A stretch of 64,000 nt of DNA from positions 434,001 to 498,000 of the forward strand of contig NZ_BAAAXG010000026.1 of assembly GCF_039535475.1 (NCBI RefSeq), written 5' to 3'. The stretch comes from Streptomyces showdoensis (GTDB taxonomy: Bacteria; Actinomycetota; Actinomycetes; Streptomycetales; Streptomycetaceae). Positions 35,171-43,742 of this stretch are shown one piece after another. The translations under genes were made by a program, and so were the position numbers. Position 1 is the stretch's first letter. Each line of letters begins with the position of its first letter. The notes under the pieces were generated by a model that saw only the letters and a program-made list of their open reading frames with translations, was not told the origin of the DNA and ran no database searches.

Positions 35171-36334
35171 ATGCGGGGCGAGACGGTACGGGCGGTCAAC
35201 CGGTTGACGGCACGGTGGGCCGGGGCGGTTCCGGCGGGCGCCGGCACCGTCCTGTCGGCGGCGGGCGTCTGGCCCCTGCTCGCCCACCTCGCCGAGGGCG
35301 CCACGGGCGCGGCCCGGAGCGAGCTGGCGGAGGCGCTCGGCCTGCCGGCCGACGAGGCCGCCGGGGCGGCCCGCGAGCTGGCGGCCGGGCTCGCCGGGAT
35401 CCCCGGAGTCGCCTCGGCCACCGGACTGTGGGCCCGCGCGGGCCTGCGGCTGCGGGACTCCTGGGTCGCGGGGCTGCCGGACGCGACACTGGGCCGGCTC
35501 ACCGGCGACGGGGCCGTCGACCGGAAGGCCCTCGACGCGTGGGCGGCCGCGCGCACGGACGGTCTGATCCCCGCGCTGCCGGTCACGGTGGACGAAGAGG
35601 CGCTGCTGGTCCTGGCCTCCGCCCAGGTGGTGCGGACGACCTGGCTCCAGCCCTTCTGGCAGCGCCGGGGACGGGGACGGGTCGGCCCCTGGGCGGGCCT
35701 GGCCTACCCGTCGCTGCACCGGTCCTCGTCCCTGCTCGACCAGGTCGGCGTGGCCGACACCGCGGCGGGCCCGCTCACGGTGCTCAGGGTCCTCGGCGAC
35801 ACGGGGGTCGACGTGCACCTGCTCCTCGGCCCGGAGGAGGCCGCGTCCGGCGAGGTGCTGCGGGCCGGGCTCGACGTCCTCGCGGGCGGCCGGCCGGTCG
35901 TCACCGGCGAGCGGCTGCCGCTCGGCGAACCGGGTCCCGGCCTCACCGTCGAGACCGTGCGGAGCACCGGTCGCGAGCCGCGGCTCGCGGTGTCCACGCC
36001 GGGCTTCTCGCTCGCCGCCGGCCACGATCTCCTGGCGCACCGCGAGGTCTTCGGCCTGACGGCCGCGAGCGACGACGGCGACGGGCACTTCCCCGGCGTG
36101 AGCGCGGAGCCGCTGGCGATCGGGCAGGGCCGTCAGACGGCGACCGCCGAGTTCGGCGCCGAGGGTTTCCTGGCGGCGTCGGCGACGGTGTCCGGCGCGA
36201 TGGGCGGGGCCGCGCCGGCGACCCCGTACCGGGTCCGCCTGGTCCGTCTCGCCGTGGACCGCCCCTTCGGCTTCCTCGCCGTGCACCGCGACTCACGGCT
36301 GGTCCTGACGGCGGGCTGGGTGGCCCGGCCGTGA
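35171..36334 (+). CDS. Serpin-family (serine protease inhibitor-like) protein
   Basis: 387 residues without a signal peptide. The N-terminus carries serpin-like helix A/B features (VNRLTARWAGAV; TVLSAAGVWPLLAHLAEGATGAARSELAEALGL), and the C-terminus carries the conserved strand FxVDRPFGFL. The hinge/reactive-loop region is EFGAEGFLAASATVSGAMG, with small side chains as inhibitory serpins need, although the usual Glu-rich hinge is changed. Serpins trap a protease by loop insertion. The adjacent convergent gene encodes a subtilisin-like protease, which invites but does not prove a pairing. Absence of a secretion signal argues for an intracellular target. The ribosome site is weak (GGGGGCGG). 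Confidence 0.8.
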   Translation: MRGETVRAVNRLTARWAGAVPAGAGTVLSAAGVWPLLAHLAEGATGAARSELAEALGLPADEAAGAARELAAGLAGIPGVASATGLWARAGLRLRDSWVAGLPDATLGRLTGDGAVDRKALDAWAAARTDGLIPALPVTVDEEALLVLASAQVVRTTWLQPFWQRRGRGRVGPWAGLAYPSLHRSSSLLDQVGVADTAAGPLTVLRVLGDTGVDVHLLLGPEEAASGEVLRAGLDVLAGGRPVVTGERLPLGEPGPGLTVETVRSTGREPRLAVSTPGFSLAAGHDLLAHREVFGLTAASDDGDGHFPGVSAEPLAIGQGRQTATAEFGAEGFLAASATVSGAMGGAAPATPYRVRLVRLAVDRPFGFLAVHRDSRLVLTAGWVARP

Positions 36335-36337
36335 CGG

Positions 36338-36370
36338 GAGGGGCGGCCGCCGGACCGGCGACCGCCCCTC
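36338..36370. terminator. Bidirectional terminator between serpin and protease genes
   Basis: Arms GAGGGGCGG (36,338-36,346) and CCGCCCCTC (36,362-36,370), with further pairing inside (CGCCGG/CCGGCG), lie between two converging genes. A second small hairpin (CGAGGT ... ACCTCG, 36,379-36,395) follows. Confidence 0.65.
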
Positions 36371-36431
36371 GGAACCGCGAGGTGGGAAACCTCGACGCGT
36401 CAGGACCCCGGCGCGTCGGAAGCGCGACGCG

Positions 36432-38009
36432 TCAGAACTGCAGCGCCCAGGAGTCGATCTTCCCGGTGTCGACGGCCGCGTTGTCCGTGACCCGGAGCTT
36501 CCACGTGCCGTTCGCGACCTCGGAGGAGGCGTTGACGGTGTAGGTGGTGTTGATGTTGTCCGTGCTGCCGCCGGTGCCGAAGGCCTTCAGGGTGTACGCC
36601 GAGCCGTCGGGGGCGATCAGCTGGACCTGGAGGTCACCGATGTAGGTGTGCACGATGTTGACCGGGACCTGGAGGGCGGCCGGCGCGTTGCCCGTGACGC
36701 CGGTGACGGTGACCGGGGACTCGACGGTCGCGTTGTCGTTGATCGCGTAGTCCGTGGTGTTCTCGAACTTCTTGCCGGGCGGCGGGGTGGTGCCGCCTCC
36801 GCCGACGAACAGCAGCCGGTTCGGCGAGCCGGAGCCGGGGCTGGTCACGACGTTCGGGGTCGCGGCGTTGACCAGCGCCGTGGCGACCTGCGCCGGGGTG
36901 GACGTCGGGTTGTCGGCCAGGTAGAGGGCGGCGGCGCCGACCACGTGCGGGGTCGCCATCGACGTACCGGAGATGGTGTTGGTCGCCGAGTCGCTGCTGT
37001 TCCAGGACGAGGTGATGGACGAGCCGGGGGCGAACAGGTCCAGGCCCGCGCCGTAGTTGGAGTAGCTCGCCTTGGCATCGGTCGACGTGGTGGCGCCGAC
37101 CGTGATGGCCTCGGCGACCCGGGCGGGCGAGTGGTTGGCCGCGTTGTCGGTCTCGTTGCCGGCCGCGACGCCGTACGTGACGCCGGAGGCGATGGAGCGG
37201 CGCACCGCGTCGTCGAGGACGGAGTCGACCCCGCCGCCGAGGCTCATGTTGGCGACGGCGGGCTTGACCGCGTTCGCCGTCACCCAGTCGATGCCCGCGA
37301 CGACCTGCTCGGTCGTGCCGGAGCCGGAGTTGTCGAGGACGCGGACGCCGACGATCTTCGCCTTCTTGGCGACGCCGTACGCGTTGCCCGCGACGGTGCC
37401 GGCGACGTGGGTGCCGTGGCCGTGGCCGTCCTGGGCGGTGTTGTCGTTGTCGATGGCGTCGTAGCCGTAGGAGGCGCGCCCGCCGAAGTCGCTGTGGGTG
37501 ATCCGGACGCCGGTGTCGATGATGTACGCCGTGACGCCCTGGCCCGCGCTGTCCGGGTAGGTGTAGCTCTGGTTGAGCGGGAGGGCCTTCTGGTCGATCC
37601 GGTCGAGGCCCCAGGACGGCGGGGAGGGCTGGGTGCCGTCGACGTGGAAGACGCGGTTCTGGCTGACGGTCTCGACGGCCGGGTCGGCGGCGAGCTTCCT
37701 CGCCTGCGCCTCGGAGAGCTCGACGGAGTAGCCGTTGAGGGCCGCGGTGTACGTCCGCTTGATCTTCGCGCCGAACTTCGTCGCCACCGCCCGCCCCTTC
37801 GCGGTCTCCGCCTGGGCGGCGGACTCGCGGAGGGTGACGATGTAGCTGTTGGCGACGGTGCCCTCGGCCCCGGCGTTCAGGATGACGCCTTCGGCGGCGG
37901 TTCCGGCGGCGGTGGCCGGGACGGCGGAGAGGGAGCCGAGCGCGAGGGCGGCGACGGCTATGGCGCTCGCGGCGGCCAGCCTGCGCCTGGAATCACGCAT
38001 CACGGACAT
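36432..38009 (-). CDS. Secreted subtilisin-like (S8) protease with P/homoB domain
   Basis: 525-residue preproenzyme. A signal peptide (ASAIAVAALALGSLSAVPATAA) is followed by an I9-type inhibitor propeptide (about 45-125: SYIVTLRESAAQAE ... ALNGYSVEL). The S8 catalytic domain contains the triad regions YIIDTGV (Asp), GHGTHVAGTVAG (His), oxyanion-hole AAGNE, and GTSMATPH (Ser). A Gly/Pro linker (GGGGTTPPPG) leads to a C-terminal proprotein-convertase P domain (about 400-525: FENTTDYAINDNATVESPV ... GKIDSWALQF). This is the aqualysin-like architecture with a convertase-type stabilising domain. GAGGAGG is 9 nt before the ATG at 38,009. It would digest external protein, and lies beside a serpin gene. 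Confidence 0.92.
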   Translation of the reverse strand: MSVMRDSRRRLAAASAIAVAALALGSLSAVPATAAGTAAEGVILNAGAEGTVANSYIVTLRESAAQAETAKGRAVATKFGAKIKRTYTAALNGYSVELSEAQARKLAADPAVETVSQNRVFHVDGTQPSPPSWGLDRIDQKALPLNQSYTYPDSAGQGVTAYIIDTGVRITHSDFGGRASYGYDAIDNDNTAQDGHGHGTHVAGTVAGNAYGVAKKAKIVGVRVLDNSGSGTTEQVVAGIDWVTANAVKPAVANMSLGGGVDSVLDDAVRRSIASGVTYGVAAGNETDNAANHSPARVAEAITVGATTSTDAKASYSNYGAGLDLFAPGSSITSSWNSSDSATNTISGTSMATPHVVGAAALYLADNPTSTPAQVATALVNAATPNVVTSPGSGSPNRLLFVGGGGTTPPPGKKFENTTDYAINDNATVESPVTVTGVTGNAPAALQVPVNIVHTYIGDLQVQLIAPDGSAYTLKAFGTGGSTDNINTTYTVNASSEVANGTWKLRVTDNAAVDTGKIDSWALQF

Positions 38010-38199
38010 GTGAGGGGTCCTCCTCATTGGTGGTGCGCTGCTGTGGGGGTACGGCAGGGACATGACAAGAGGGCAGGGGGAACCCGGGCCGTTCGTCATG
38101 TCGGGGTGCCGAGCGAAAGGTTGGCGGATCCATAGGAATCGCACAAGGGCCCCGGGCGCCACGTCACACGGGCGCCACACCGCTGCCATGCTGGCGCCC

Positions 38200-39351
38200 A
38201 TGACCGACTACGTGTGCCCCCGCTGCCAGGTCCACGCCCCCGCGTCCGCCCTCACCTGGTGTTGTCCGCGCTGCCACGGGCCCTGGGATCTGGAGTTCAC
38301 CGGAGCACCCGTGTCACTCGCGTCCCTCACGTCACGTGTGAATTCATTGTGGCGTTACGAGGAGGTCCTGCCCCTCGCGACCGAACCGCCCCAGGCGCCC
38401 CACGTCACCCTCGGCGAGGGCCGCACCCCGCTGGTCCCGCTCACGGGGCCCGGGACCGGTTCCGGCAGCGACTCCGGCTCCGACGGCGGAATCGTTTCGG
38501 CCAAACTGGACTTCCTCATGCCGACCCTGTCCTTCAAGGACCGCGGCGCCGTGATGCTCGCCGAACTCGCCCGCCGCCTCGGGCCGGACACCGTGATCGC
38601 CGACAGCAGCGGCAACGCGGGCACGGCGGTCGCCGCGTACTGCGCTCGCGCCGGACTCGACTGCGCCGTGTACGTGCCGGAGGGGACGTCCCCGAAGAAG
38701 CTGGAGCAGATCCGCGCCCACGGCGCCCGCACGGTCGTCGTCCCCGGCGACCGCGAGGACACCGCCCGGGCCGCGCGGGCCGCGGCCGACGCGCCCGGCG
38801 TCTTCTACGCCTCGCACGTGTACAACCCGCACTTCCTGCACGGCACGAAGACCTACGTCTACGAGCTCTGGGAGGACCTGGGCGGCCGGCTCCCCGAGAC
38901 CCTCGTGCTGCCCGTCGGCAACGGGACCCTGCTGCTCGGCGCGGCCCTCGCCGTCGAGGAGCTGTACGGCCACGGGCTGGTCGACCGGCGCCCCGCCCTC
39001 GTCGCCGTCCAGGCCGCGGCGGTCGCCCCGCTGGCCGCCGCCTTCCGCGCGGGCGCCGAGGAGCCGTCCGGCCCCGCCCCGGTCCGCCCCACCCTCGCGG
39101 AGGGCATCGCCATCCCGGCCCCGCCCCGGGCGGCCCAGATCCTGCGGGCGGTGCGCGCCACCGGCGGCACCTTCCTCACCGTGACGGAGGAGCAGATCCG
39201 AGCCGCGCAGCTCGACCTCGCCCGGCGCGGCCTGTTCGTCGAGCCGACCGGCGTGGCCTGCTGGGCGGCCGTCCGCGCCGCTCCCGGGCGCCCCGGCACG
39301 ACGGTGCTGCCGCTGTGCGGGGCGGGGGCCAAAACGGGACTGGCCGCCTGA
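38200..39351 (+). CDS. Threonine-synthase-like PLP enzyme with N-terminal zinc ribbon
   Basis: 383-residue fold-type II PLP enzyme. An N-terminal CPRC/CCPRC pair forms a zinc ribbon of the kind seen in archaeal-type threonine synthases. The PLP Lys lies in LSFKDRGAVM near residue 110, followed by the phosphate-binding/substrate loop SSGNAGTAVAAY and C-terminal LPLCGAGAKTG. The reaction is most likely a beta/gamma-replacement such as O-phosphohomoserine to threonine, or a related pyridoxal elimination. No thr or hom gene is nearby, so it is probably a paralogue of the housekeeping thrC. Start: ATG 38,200 precedes TDYVCPRC; another ATG at 38,188 is in frame. Confidence 0.8.
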   Translation: MTDYVCPRCQVHAPASALTWCCPRCHGPWDLEFTGAPVSLASLTSRVNSLWRYEEVLPLATEPPQAPHVTLGEGRTPLVPLTGPGTGSGSDSGSDGGIVSAKLDFLMPTLSFKDRGAVMLAELARRLGPDTVIADSSGNAGTAVAAYCARAGLDCAVYVPEGTSPKKLEQIRAHGARTVVVPGDREDTARAARAAADAPGVFYASHVYNPHFLHGTKTYVYELWEDLGGRLPETLVLPVGNGTLLLGAALAVEELYGHGLVDRRPALVAVQAAAVAPLAAAFRAGAEEPSGPAPVRPTLAEGIAIPAPPRAAQILRAVRATGGTFLTVTEEQIRAAQLDLARRGLFVEPTGVACWAAVRAAPGRPGTTVLPLCGAGAKTGLAA

Positions 39352-39400
39352 GGGGGCAGGCGGCGCAGTCGGTCCGTGGTGCGGCGTGATCGGCGGTCGA

Positions 39401-40156
39401 TCAGAACTCGTCGGCGCCGTTGCGGAGCTCGTACGTCCAGTAGCCGGTCTTCGCGGCGGCCTCGTCGACGGCCAGGCCGCCCGCCGGGGCCTTGACGACG
39501 ACGCTGCCCTCGGCCGGGTCGGAGCCCGTGAAGAGGTTCACGTTGAAGCTGTTCACGACCTTGTTGTCCTCGTGGGCGCCGCCGAGCGCGATCCGCACGT
39601 TGGCGTACGCGGGCGCGCCGGGCTGCAGCACGACCGGGGCGGCCGGCTTGCTCTTGGCGACGGCCGGGACGTCCTTGGCGGTCTGGATCGGGCCGAAGGC
39701 GATCAGCGGGTAGCCGTAGAGGCGGCAGGTCTTGCCCGAGGTGTTGGTGGCGGTGAGGACGATGTGCTCGGTGGGCGTCTCGTCGGCCTTCGCCGTCGTG
39801 ATCTTCACGTCGTTGTAGGTGCAGGCCGGGGCGTTGGCCGAGGACTTGGCGGAGGAGGCGTTCTTGGCGCCGCCCGCGGTCGAACCGCCGGTGGAGCCGC
39901 CGGCCGTCGAGCCGCCGGTCGAGCCGCCCGCCGTGGAGCCGCCGGAGGTGCCGCCCGTGGAGGACGCGCCCTTCGTGGAGCCGCCGGTGGTGGTGGCGCC
40001 GCCCGTGCCGCCGCCCGCCTGGTTCTGCGACTGGGCCGCCGCGGCGCCCTCGTCGCGGGTCGCGGCGTCGTCGCCGCCACCGCAGGCGCTGAGGCCGAGC
40101 GAGAGGACGGCGGCGGCGGTGACGGCCAGGACGGTGTTCTTGCGCTTGGTACGCAT
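39401..40156 (-). CDS. Secreted lipoprotein with DUF4232-like domain and Gly/Ser/Thr repeat linker
   Basis: 251 residues. The lipoprotein signal ends LSLGLSAC with Cys near residue 25. A low-complexity linker (about 40-105) carries tandem GGSTAGGSTGGSTAGG-type units encoded by near-identical short DNA repeats at about 39,880-39,970. The C-terminal domain (CTYNDVKITTAKAD ... TCRLYGYPLIAFGP ... GSVVVKAP) resembles the DUF4232 family of actinobacterial exported lipoproteins, with two Cys that may bond. The function of that family is not known. It converges with the threonine-synthase-like gene, with 49 bp between them. Confidence 0.75.
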   Translation of the reverse strand: MRTKRKNTVLAVTAAAVLSLGLSACGGGDDAATRDEGAAAAQSQNQAGGGTGGATTTGGSTKGASSTGGTSGGSTAGGSTGGSTAGGSTGGSTAGGAKNASSAKSSANAPACTYNDVKITTAKADETPTEHIVLTATNTSGKTCRLYGYPLIAFGPIQTAKDVPAVAKSKPAAPVVLQPGAPAYANVRIALGGAHEDNKVVNSFNVNLFTGSDPAEGSVVVKAPAGGLAVDEAAAKTGYWTYELRNGADEF

Positions 40157-40178
40157 GGTGGTACTCCCCCGCTGAGCT

Positions 40179-40231
40179 GAAGGTAGGTCGGTCGGCCGGC
40201 ACCCCGTTCGCTGCCGACACCACCTACCTTC
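40179..40231. repeat. 10-bp inverted repeat between the lipoprotein and decarboxylase genes
   Basis: GAAGGTAGGT (40,179-40,188) and ACCTACCTTC (40,222-40,231) are perfect inverted arms with a 33-nt spacer that itself contains partial pairing (GGTCGGTCGGC and GCCGAC). It follows the decarboxylase stop and precedes the lipoprotein start on the same strand. It is probably the end-of-operon structure for the 17-gene cluster, or an operator for the lipoprotein. Confidence 0.5.
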
Positions 40232-40263
40232 CCGCCCGCCCCTGCCGTCCTGCTTGCGTACCG

Positions 40264-41775
40264 CTAACGCTCCGCTGCCGCCTCGCGGGCGAGCCCGCGG
40301 GCCGCGGCCGAGACGTCCGCCAGCAGGGCGTCGATGTCGTCCTCGGTCGTCATGGGGTTGAGGAAGACCAGCTTCAGGTGCACCCGCGGGGTGCCGTCCG
40401 GGCCGGCGATCTTCGTCCGGGCCAGCAGGGCGCGGCCGTCCGTCATCAGCCTGCGGCGCACCGCGGCGTTCCAGGCGCTCTCGTCGTCGACCGGCGTCCC
40501 GTCGGTGGGCGCGCAGCGGAAGATGACGGTGCTGAGCAGCGGGTCCGCCACGAGTTCCAGGCCCTCGGCGGCGGCGATCCGGCCCGCCGCGTACCGGGCC
40601 TGCGCGTGGCAGGCGTCCACCCAGGCGCCCATGCCCTCGCGGCCGACCGTGAGCAGGGTGGCGGCCATCTTCAGGGCGTCGGAGCGGCGGGTGGTCTGGA
40701 GCGAGGTGCCGAGCAGGGCGGTGAAGCCGAGGGCCTCGTCGTCGGACGGGTTGAGGTAGACGGCCTGCTCGTCGAGGCACTCCATGTGCTTGCGGTCGCG
40801 CACCACGACCACGCTCGACGAGGCCGGCACCCAGCCGAACTTGTGCAGGTCGAAGGCGACCGAGTCGGCCCGGCCGAGGCCGTCCAGGAGCGGGGCCAGC
40901 GTCGGCGAGAACAGCGCGCCGATGCCGTACGCGGCGTCGACGTGCAGCCAGATCCCGAACTCGGCTGCGAGGTCGGCCAGTTCGGGCAGCGGGTCGAAGG
41001 AGCCGTGGTCGGTGGTGCCGGCCGTGGCGACGATCGCGACCGGCACCTCGTCGGGCGCGAAGCCCTCGACGATCCGGCGGGCCTCGTCGGCGAGCATCCG
41101 GCCCCGGTCGTCCACCGGCACCTTGACCACGGCGGACCGGCCGAGCCCGAGGAAGCCGGCGGCGCGGGCGACCGAGAAGTGGGCGGCGGCGGAGCACAGG
41201 ACGCGCGGCCGGACCGCGCGGCCGGCCAGCCCGGTCGCCGACACCTCGCCGGAGTCCTTCAGCGCGCGGTCGCGGCTGAACAGCAGGCCCATCAGGTTGG
41301 AGATGGAGCCGCCGGGCGTCAGGGTGCCGCCGGCCTCGGGGCCGAAGCCGACCCAGGAGGCCATCTCCGCGATCAGCCGCCGCTCCAGTTCGAGCGCGAA
41401 GGGGCCGCTCTCCCAGGCGTGCAGCGACTGGTTGAGCGAGGCGGCGAGCAGCTCGGCCGCGGCGGACGCGGCCGTCGGGGCGCACTGCATCCGGGCCACG
41501 GCCGACGGGTGGGTGAGGTCGACGGACCAGCGCGCGTACGCCTCGAACAGCTCCGTCACCCGCTCGGCGCTGGGCTCCTCGGCGAGGAAGCGCCCGCCGC
41601 CCAGCACCTCGCCCACCGCGGCCACCGCGGCCTCCGGTCCGCCGGCCGCGACCGGGCCGCCGCGCTTGAGGGCGGCGTCGCCGAGCGCGCCGAGCGCCGT
41701 GTCCAGGAGGCTCCTGAGCTGCTCCAGGCCCTCGGGACGGCCCGCGAGCGCTGCGTTGCTGCCGGTGGAGATCAT
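40264..41775 (-). CDS. Group II PLP-dependent amino acid decarboxylase (DABA/glutamate decarboxylase-like)
   Basis: 503 residues. Fold-type I decarboxylase: GGSISNLMGL (phosphate/PLP contacts), HFSVARAAGFLGLG, WLHVDAAYG (Asp to the pyridine N), and the Schiff-base Lys in SVAFDLHKFGWVP. It is closest to pyruvoyl-free L-2,4-diaminobutyrate, glutamate and aromatic decarboxylases; substrate cannot be fixed from sequence. In this operon, with glutamate mutase, the best candidate is 3-methylaspartate, giving 3-aminoisobutyrate, the reaction known for VinO in vicenistatin biosynthesis. It is the last gene of the operon; its start overlaps the EamA stop by 4 bp (ATGA). Confidence 0.88.
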   Translation of the reverse strand: MISTGSNAALAGRPEGLEQLRSLLDTALGALGDAALKRGGPVAAGGPEAAVAAVGEVLGGGRFLAEEPSAERVTELFEAYARWSVDLTHPSAVARMQCAPTAASAAAELLAASLNQSLHAWESGPFALELERRLIAEMASWVGFGPEAGGTLTPGGSISNLMGLLFSRDRALKDSGEVSATGLAGRAVRPRVLCSAAAHFSVARAAGFLGLGRSAVVKVPVDDRGRMLADEARRIVEGFAPDEVPVAIVATAGTTDHGSFDPLPELADLAAEFGIWLHVDAAYGIGALFSPTLAPLLDGLGRADSVAFDLHKFGWVPASSSVVVVRDRKHMECLDEQAVYLNPSDDEALGFTALLGTSLQTTRRSDALKMAATLLTVGREGMGAWVDACHAQARYAAGRIAAAEGLELVADPLLSTVIFRCAPTDGTPVDDESAWNAAVRRRLMTDGRALLARTKIAGPDGTPRVHLKLVFLNPMTTEDDIDALLADVSAAARGLAREAAAER

Positions 41776-42779
41776 GACGTGTGGGTTCCTTCGGTGAGGG
41801 TGGGAGGAGCGGGAGGGCCCTGCGGTGGGGAGGGCGGTGTGGACCGCGCCTTGCGGGAGCCGCGGATGACGCCGATCGAGGCCACGACGACCGCGACCAG
41901 ACCGGCCACCTGCGCCGGGGAGAGCGTCTCGCTCAGCACGGCGAGGGCGACCAGGGCGCCGATCGCCGGTTCCAGGCTGAGCAGCACCCCGAAGACGGTG
42001 GCGGACACCCGGCGCAGCGTCTCCATCTCGCAGGTGTACGGGACGAGCGAGGACAGCATCGCGACACCGAAGCCGAACGCCAGCACCTCGGGCCGGGCCA
42101 GCGCGTCCGCGCCCTCGGCCAGACCGGCCGGCAGCGAGCAGACGGTGCCGAAGGCCATGGCCAGCGCCAGCCCGCCGCCGCCCGGCAGCACCGCCCCGAC
42201 CCGCTTCGACAGGGGCACGTACGAGCCCCAGAACACGGCGCAGGCCAGCGCGATCAGCAGGCCGGTCAGGCCGGCCGCGCCGCCCTGCCAGCCGAGCAGC
42301 GCGATGCCCAGGGCGGCCAGCACGATCCACAGCCGGTCCGCCGCGCGCCGCGAGGCGAAGCCCGCGACGGCGAGGGGGCCCGCCATGCCGACGGTCAGCG
42401 CCACGCCCACCGGCATCCGGGCCATGGCGAGGTAGAAGCAGATGTTCATGCCGGCGATGGCCACGCCGAGCGCCGCCACCGAGCCGGCCGTGCGCCGGTC
42501 CAGGCGCATCGAGGGCCGCCACCACAGCAGCAGCACCAGGGCCGAGAAGCCGAGCCGCATCAGGGTGATGGTGGCCGGCCCCACGGTGCCGAACAGCTGC
42601 TTGGCGAAGGCGGCGCCCAGCTGGGTGCTGACCATGCCGATGAGCATGAGCACAGGCGCCGGGACCACGCCGAGGCCGAGGCCCCGGCCGGTCCTGGCCG
42701 CGCCCGCGCCCGTCGGCGCGCTCACGCTCGTCGGCGCGCTCACGCTCGTCGGCGCGCTCGTTCCGAGGTCGACACTCAT
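41772..42779 (-). CDS. EamA/DMT-family transporter (probable exporter)
   Basis: 335 residues, about ten membrane helices in two EamA repeats (VLMLIGMVSTQLGAAFAKQLFG at the start; VFGVLLSLEPAIGALVALAVLSE in the second). The family commonly exports amino acids or metabolites. The cytoplasmic N-terminus contains a duplicated SVSAPT unit encoded by two perfect 18-bp direct repeats (42,721-42,756). It overlaps both neighbours by 4 bp, so it is translationally coupled into the biosynthetic operon. Likely cargo is the amino-acid-like product or an intermediate; this is inferred from position only. The cluster also carries an MFS pump. Confidence 0.88.
   Translation of the reverse strand: MSVDLGTSAPTSVSAPTSVSAPTGAGAARTGRGLGLGVVPAPVLMLIGMVSTQLGAAFAKQLFGTVGPATITLMRLGFSALVLLLWWRPSMRLDRRTAGSVAALGVAIAGMNICFYLAMARMPVGVALTVGMAGPLAVAGFASRRAADRLWIVLAALGIALLGWQGGAAGLTGLLIALACAVFWGSYVPLSKRVGAVLPGGGGLALAMAFGTVCSLPAGLAEGADALARPEVLAFGFGVAMLSSLVPYTCEMETLRRVSATVFGVLLSLEPAIGALVALAVLSETLSPAQVAGLVAVVVASIGVIRGSRKARSTPPSPPQGPPAPPTLTEGTHTS
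42721..42756. repeat. Two perfect 18-bp direct repeats in the EamA gene N-terminus
   Basis: CTCACGCTCGTCGGCGCG occurs twice back to back, with a partial third copy before it (42,711-42,720). It encodes the repeated Ser-Ala-Pro-Thr-Ser-Val unit of the cytoplasmic tail. Confidence 0.75.
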
Positions 42780-43738
42780 GGCGTCAGCAGCACCTTGCCG
42801 GTGGTGCCGCGGCCTTCGAGCAGCTCGTGCGCCCGCGCCGCCTCGCCCAGCGGCAGCCGCGCCCCCACCTCGGGGCGCAGGACGCCCTGGGCCACGTACC
42901 GGAAGACCTCGGCCGCCGCCGCTCGCAGCGAGGCCGCGTCCGGCACGTGGTCGGCGAGGGTCGGGCGGGTGAGGTAGAGCGAGCCGGAGGTGCGCAGCAG
43001 CTCCACGTCGAAGGGCGGTACGGGGCCGCTGGACAGGCCGCAGACGACGAGGGTGCCGCGGCGGCGCAGCGCCTTGAGGCTGGTCTCGAAGGTGGCCGCG
43101 CCGACCGAGTCGTAGACCGCGTGCGCGCCCTCGCCGCCGGTGAGTTCGCGCACGGCCTCCGCGAAGCCCTCGTACGGGACGGCGTGGTGGGCGCCGGCCG
43201 CGAGGGCGGTCTCGCGCTTCTCCTTGGTGGAGGCCACCGCGACGACCGTGGCGCCCCGGTGCGCGGCCAGCTGGACGAGCAGCCGGCCGAGGCCGCCGGC
43301 GGCGGCGAGGACGACGATCGTCTCGCCGGACGCCACCGGGTGGCTGGTGTGGCTGAGGTAGTGCGCGGCCAGGCCCTGGAGCAGCACGGCCGCCGCGTCG
43401 TCCAGGGTCACGGACTCGGGGACGGAGACCAGCTTGGCCGCCGGGACGGACGTGAACTCGGCGTAGGCGCCGAGCTGGGTCGCGTAGGCGACCCGGTCGC
43501 CCGGGGTGATCTCGTCGACGCCCTCGCCGACGGCGGTGACGATGCCGGCCGCCTCCTGGCCGGGGACCAGCGGGTACGGGGCGGGGTAGGTGCCGTTGCG
43601 GTAGTAGACGTCGATGAAGTTGAGGCCGATGGCGGCGTTGCGGACGACGACCTGGCCGGGCAGGGCGGCCGGCTCGGGCAGCTCGGCGAGGGTGAGGGCG
43701 GAGGGGGCACCGGCCTCGGTGACATGGACGGCTCGCAT
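42776..43738 (-). CDS. NADPH:quinone oxidoreductase-like (zeta-crystallin type MDR) enzyme
   Basis: 320 residues, zinc-free medium-chain reductase. N-terminal GroES-like domain (GLNFIDVYYRNGTYP), Rossmann NADPH-binding AAAGGLGRLLVQLA near residue 150, and C-terminal LLEGRGTTGKVLLTP, all typical of Qor. No catalytic-zinc Cys/His set is present. In a biosynthetic operon such proteins can reduce enones or act as detoxifying quinone reductases. Its stop overlaps the EamA start by 4 bp, and it begins 5 bp after the glutamate mutase large-subunit stop. Confidence 0.88.
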   Translation of the reverse strand: MRAVHVTEAGAPSALTLAELPEPAALPGQVVVRNAAIGLNFIDVYYRNGTYPAPYPLVPGQEAAGIVTAVGEGVDEITPGDRVAYATQLGAYAEFTSVPAAKLVSVPESVTLDDAAAVLLQGLAAHYLSHTSHPVASGETIVVLAAAGGLGRLLVQLAAHRGATVVAVASTKEKRETALAAGAHHAVPYEGFAEAVRELTGGEGAHAVYDSVGAATFETSLKALRRRGTLVVCGLSSGPVPPFDVELLRTSGSLYLTRPTLADHVPDAASLRAAAAEVFRYVAQGVLRPEVGARLPLGEAARAHELLEGRGTTGKVLLTP

Positions 43739-43742
43739 CGGA

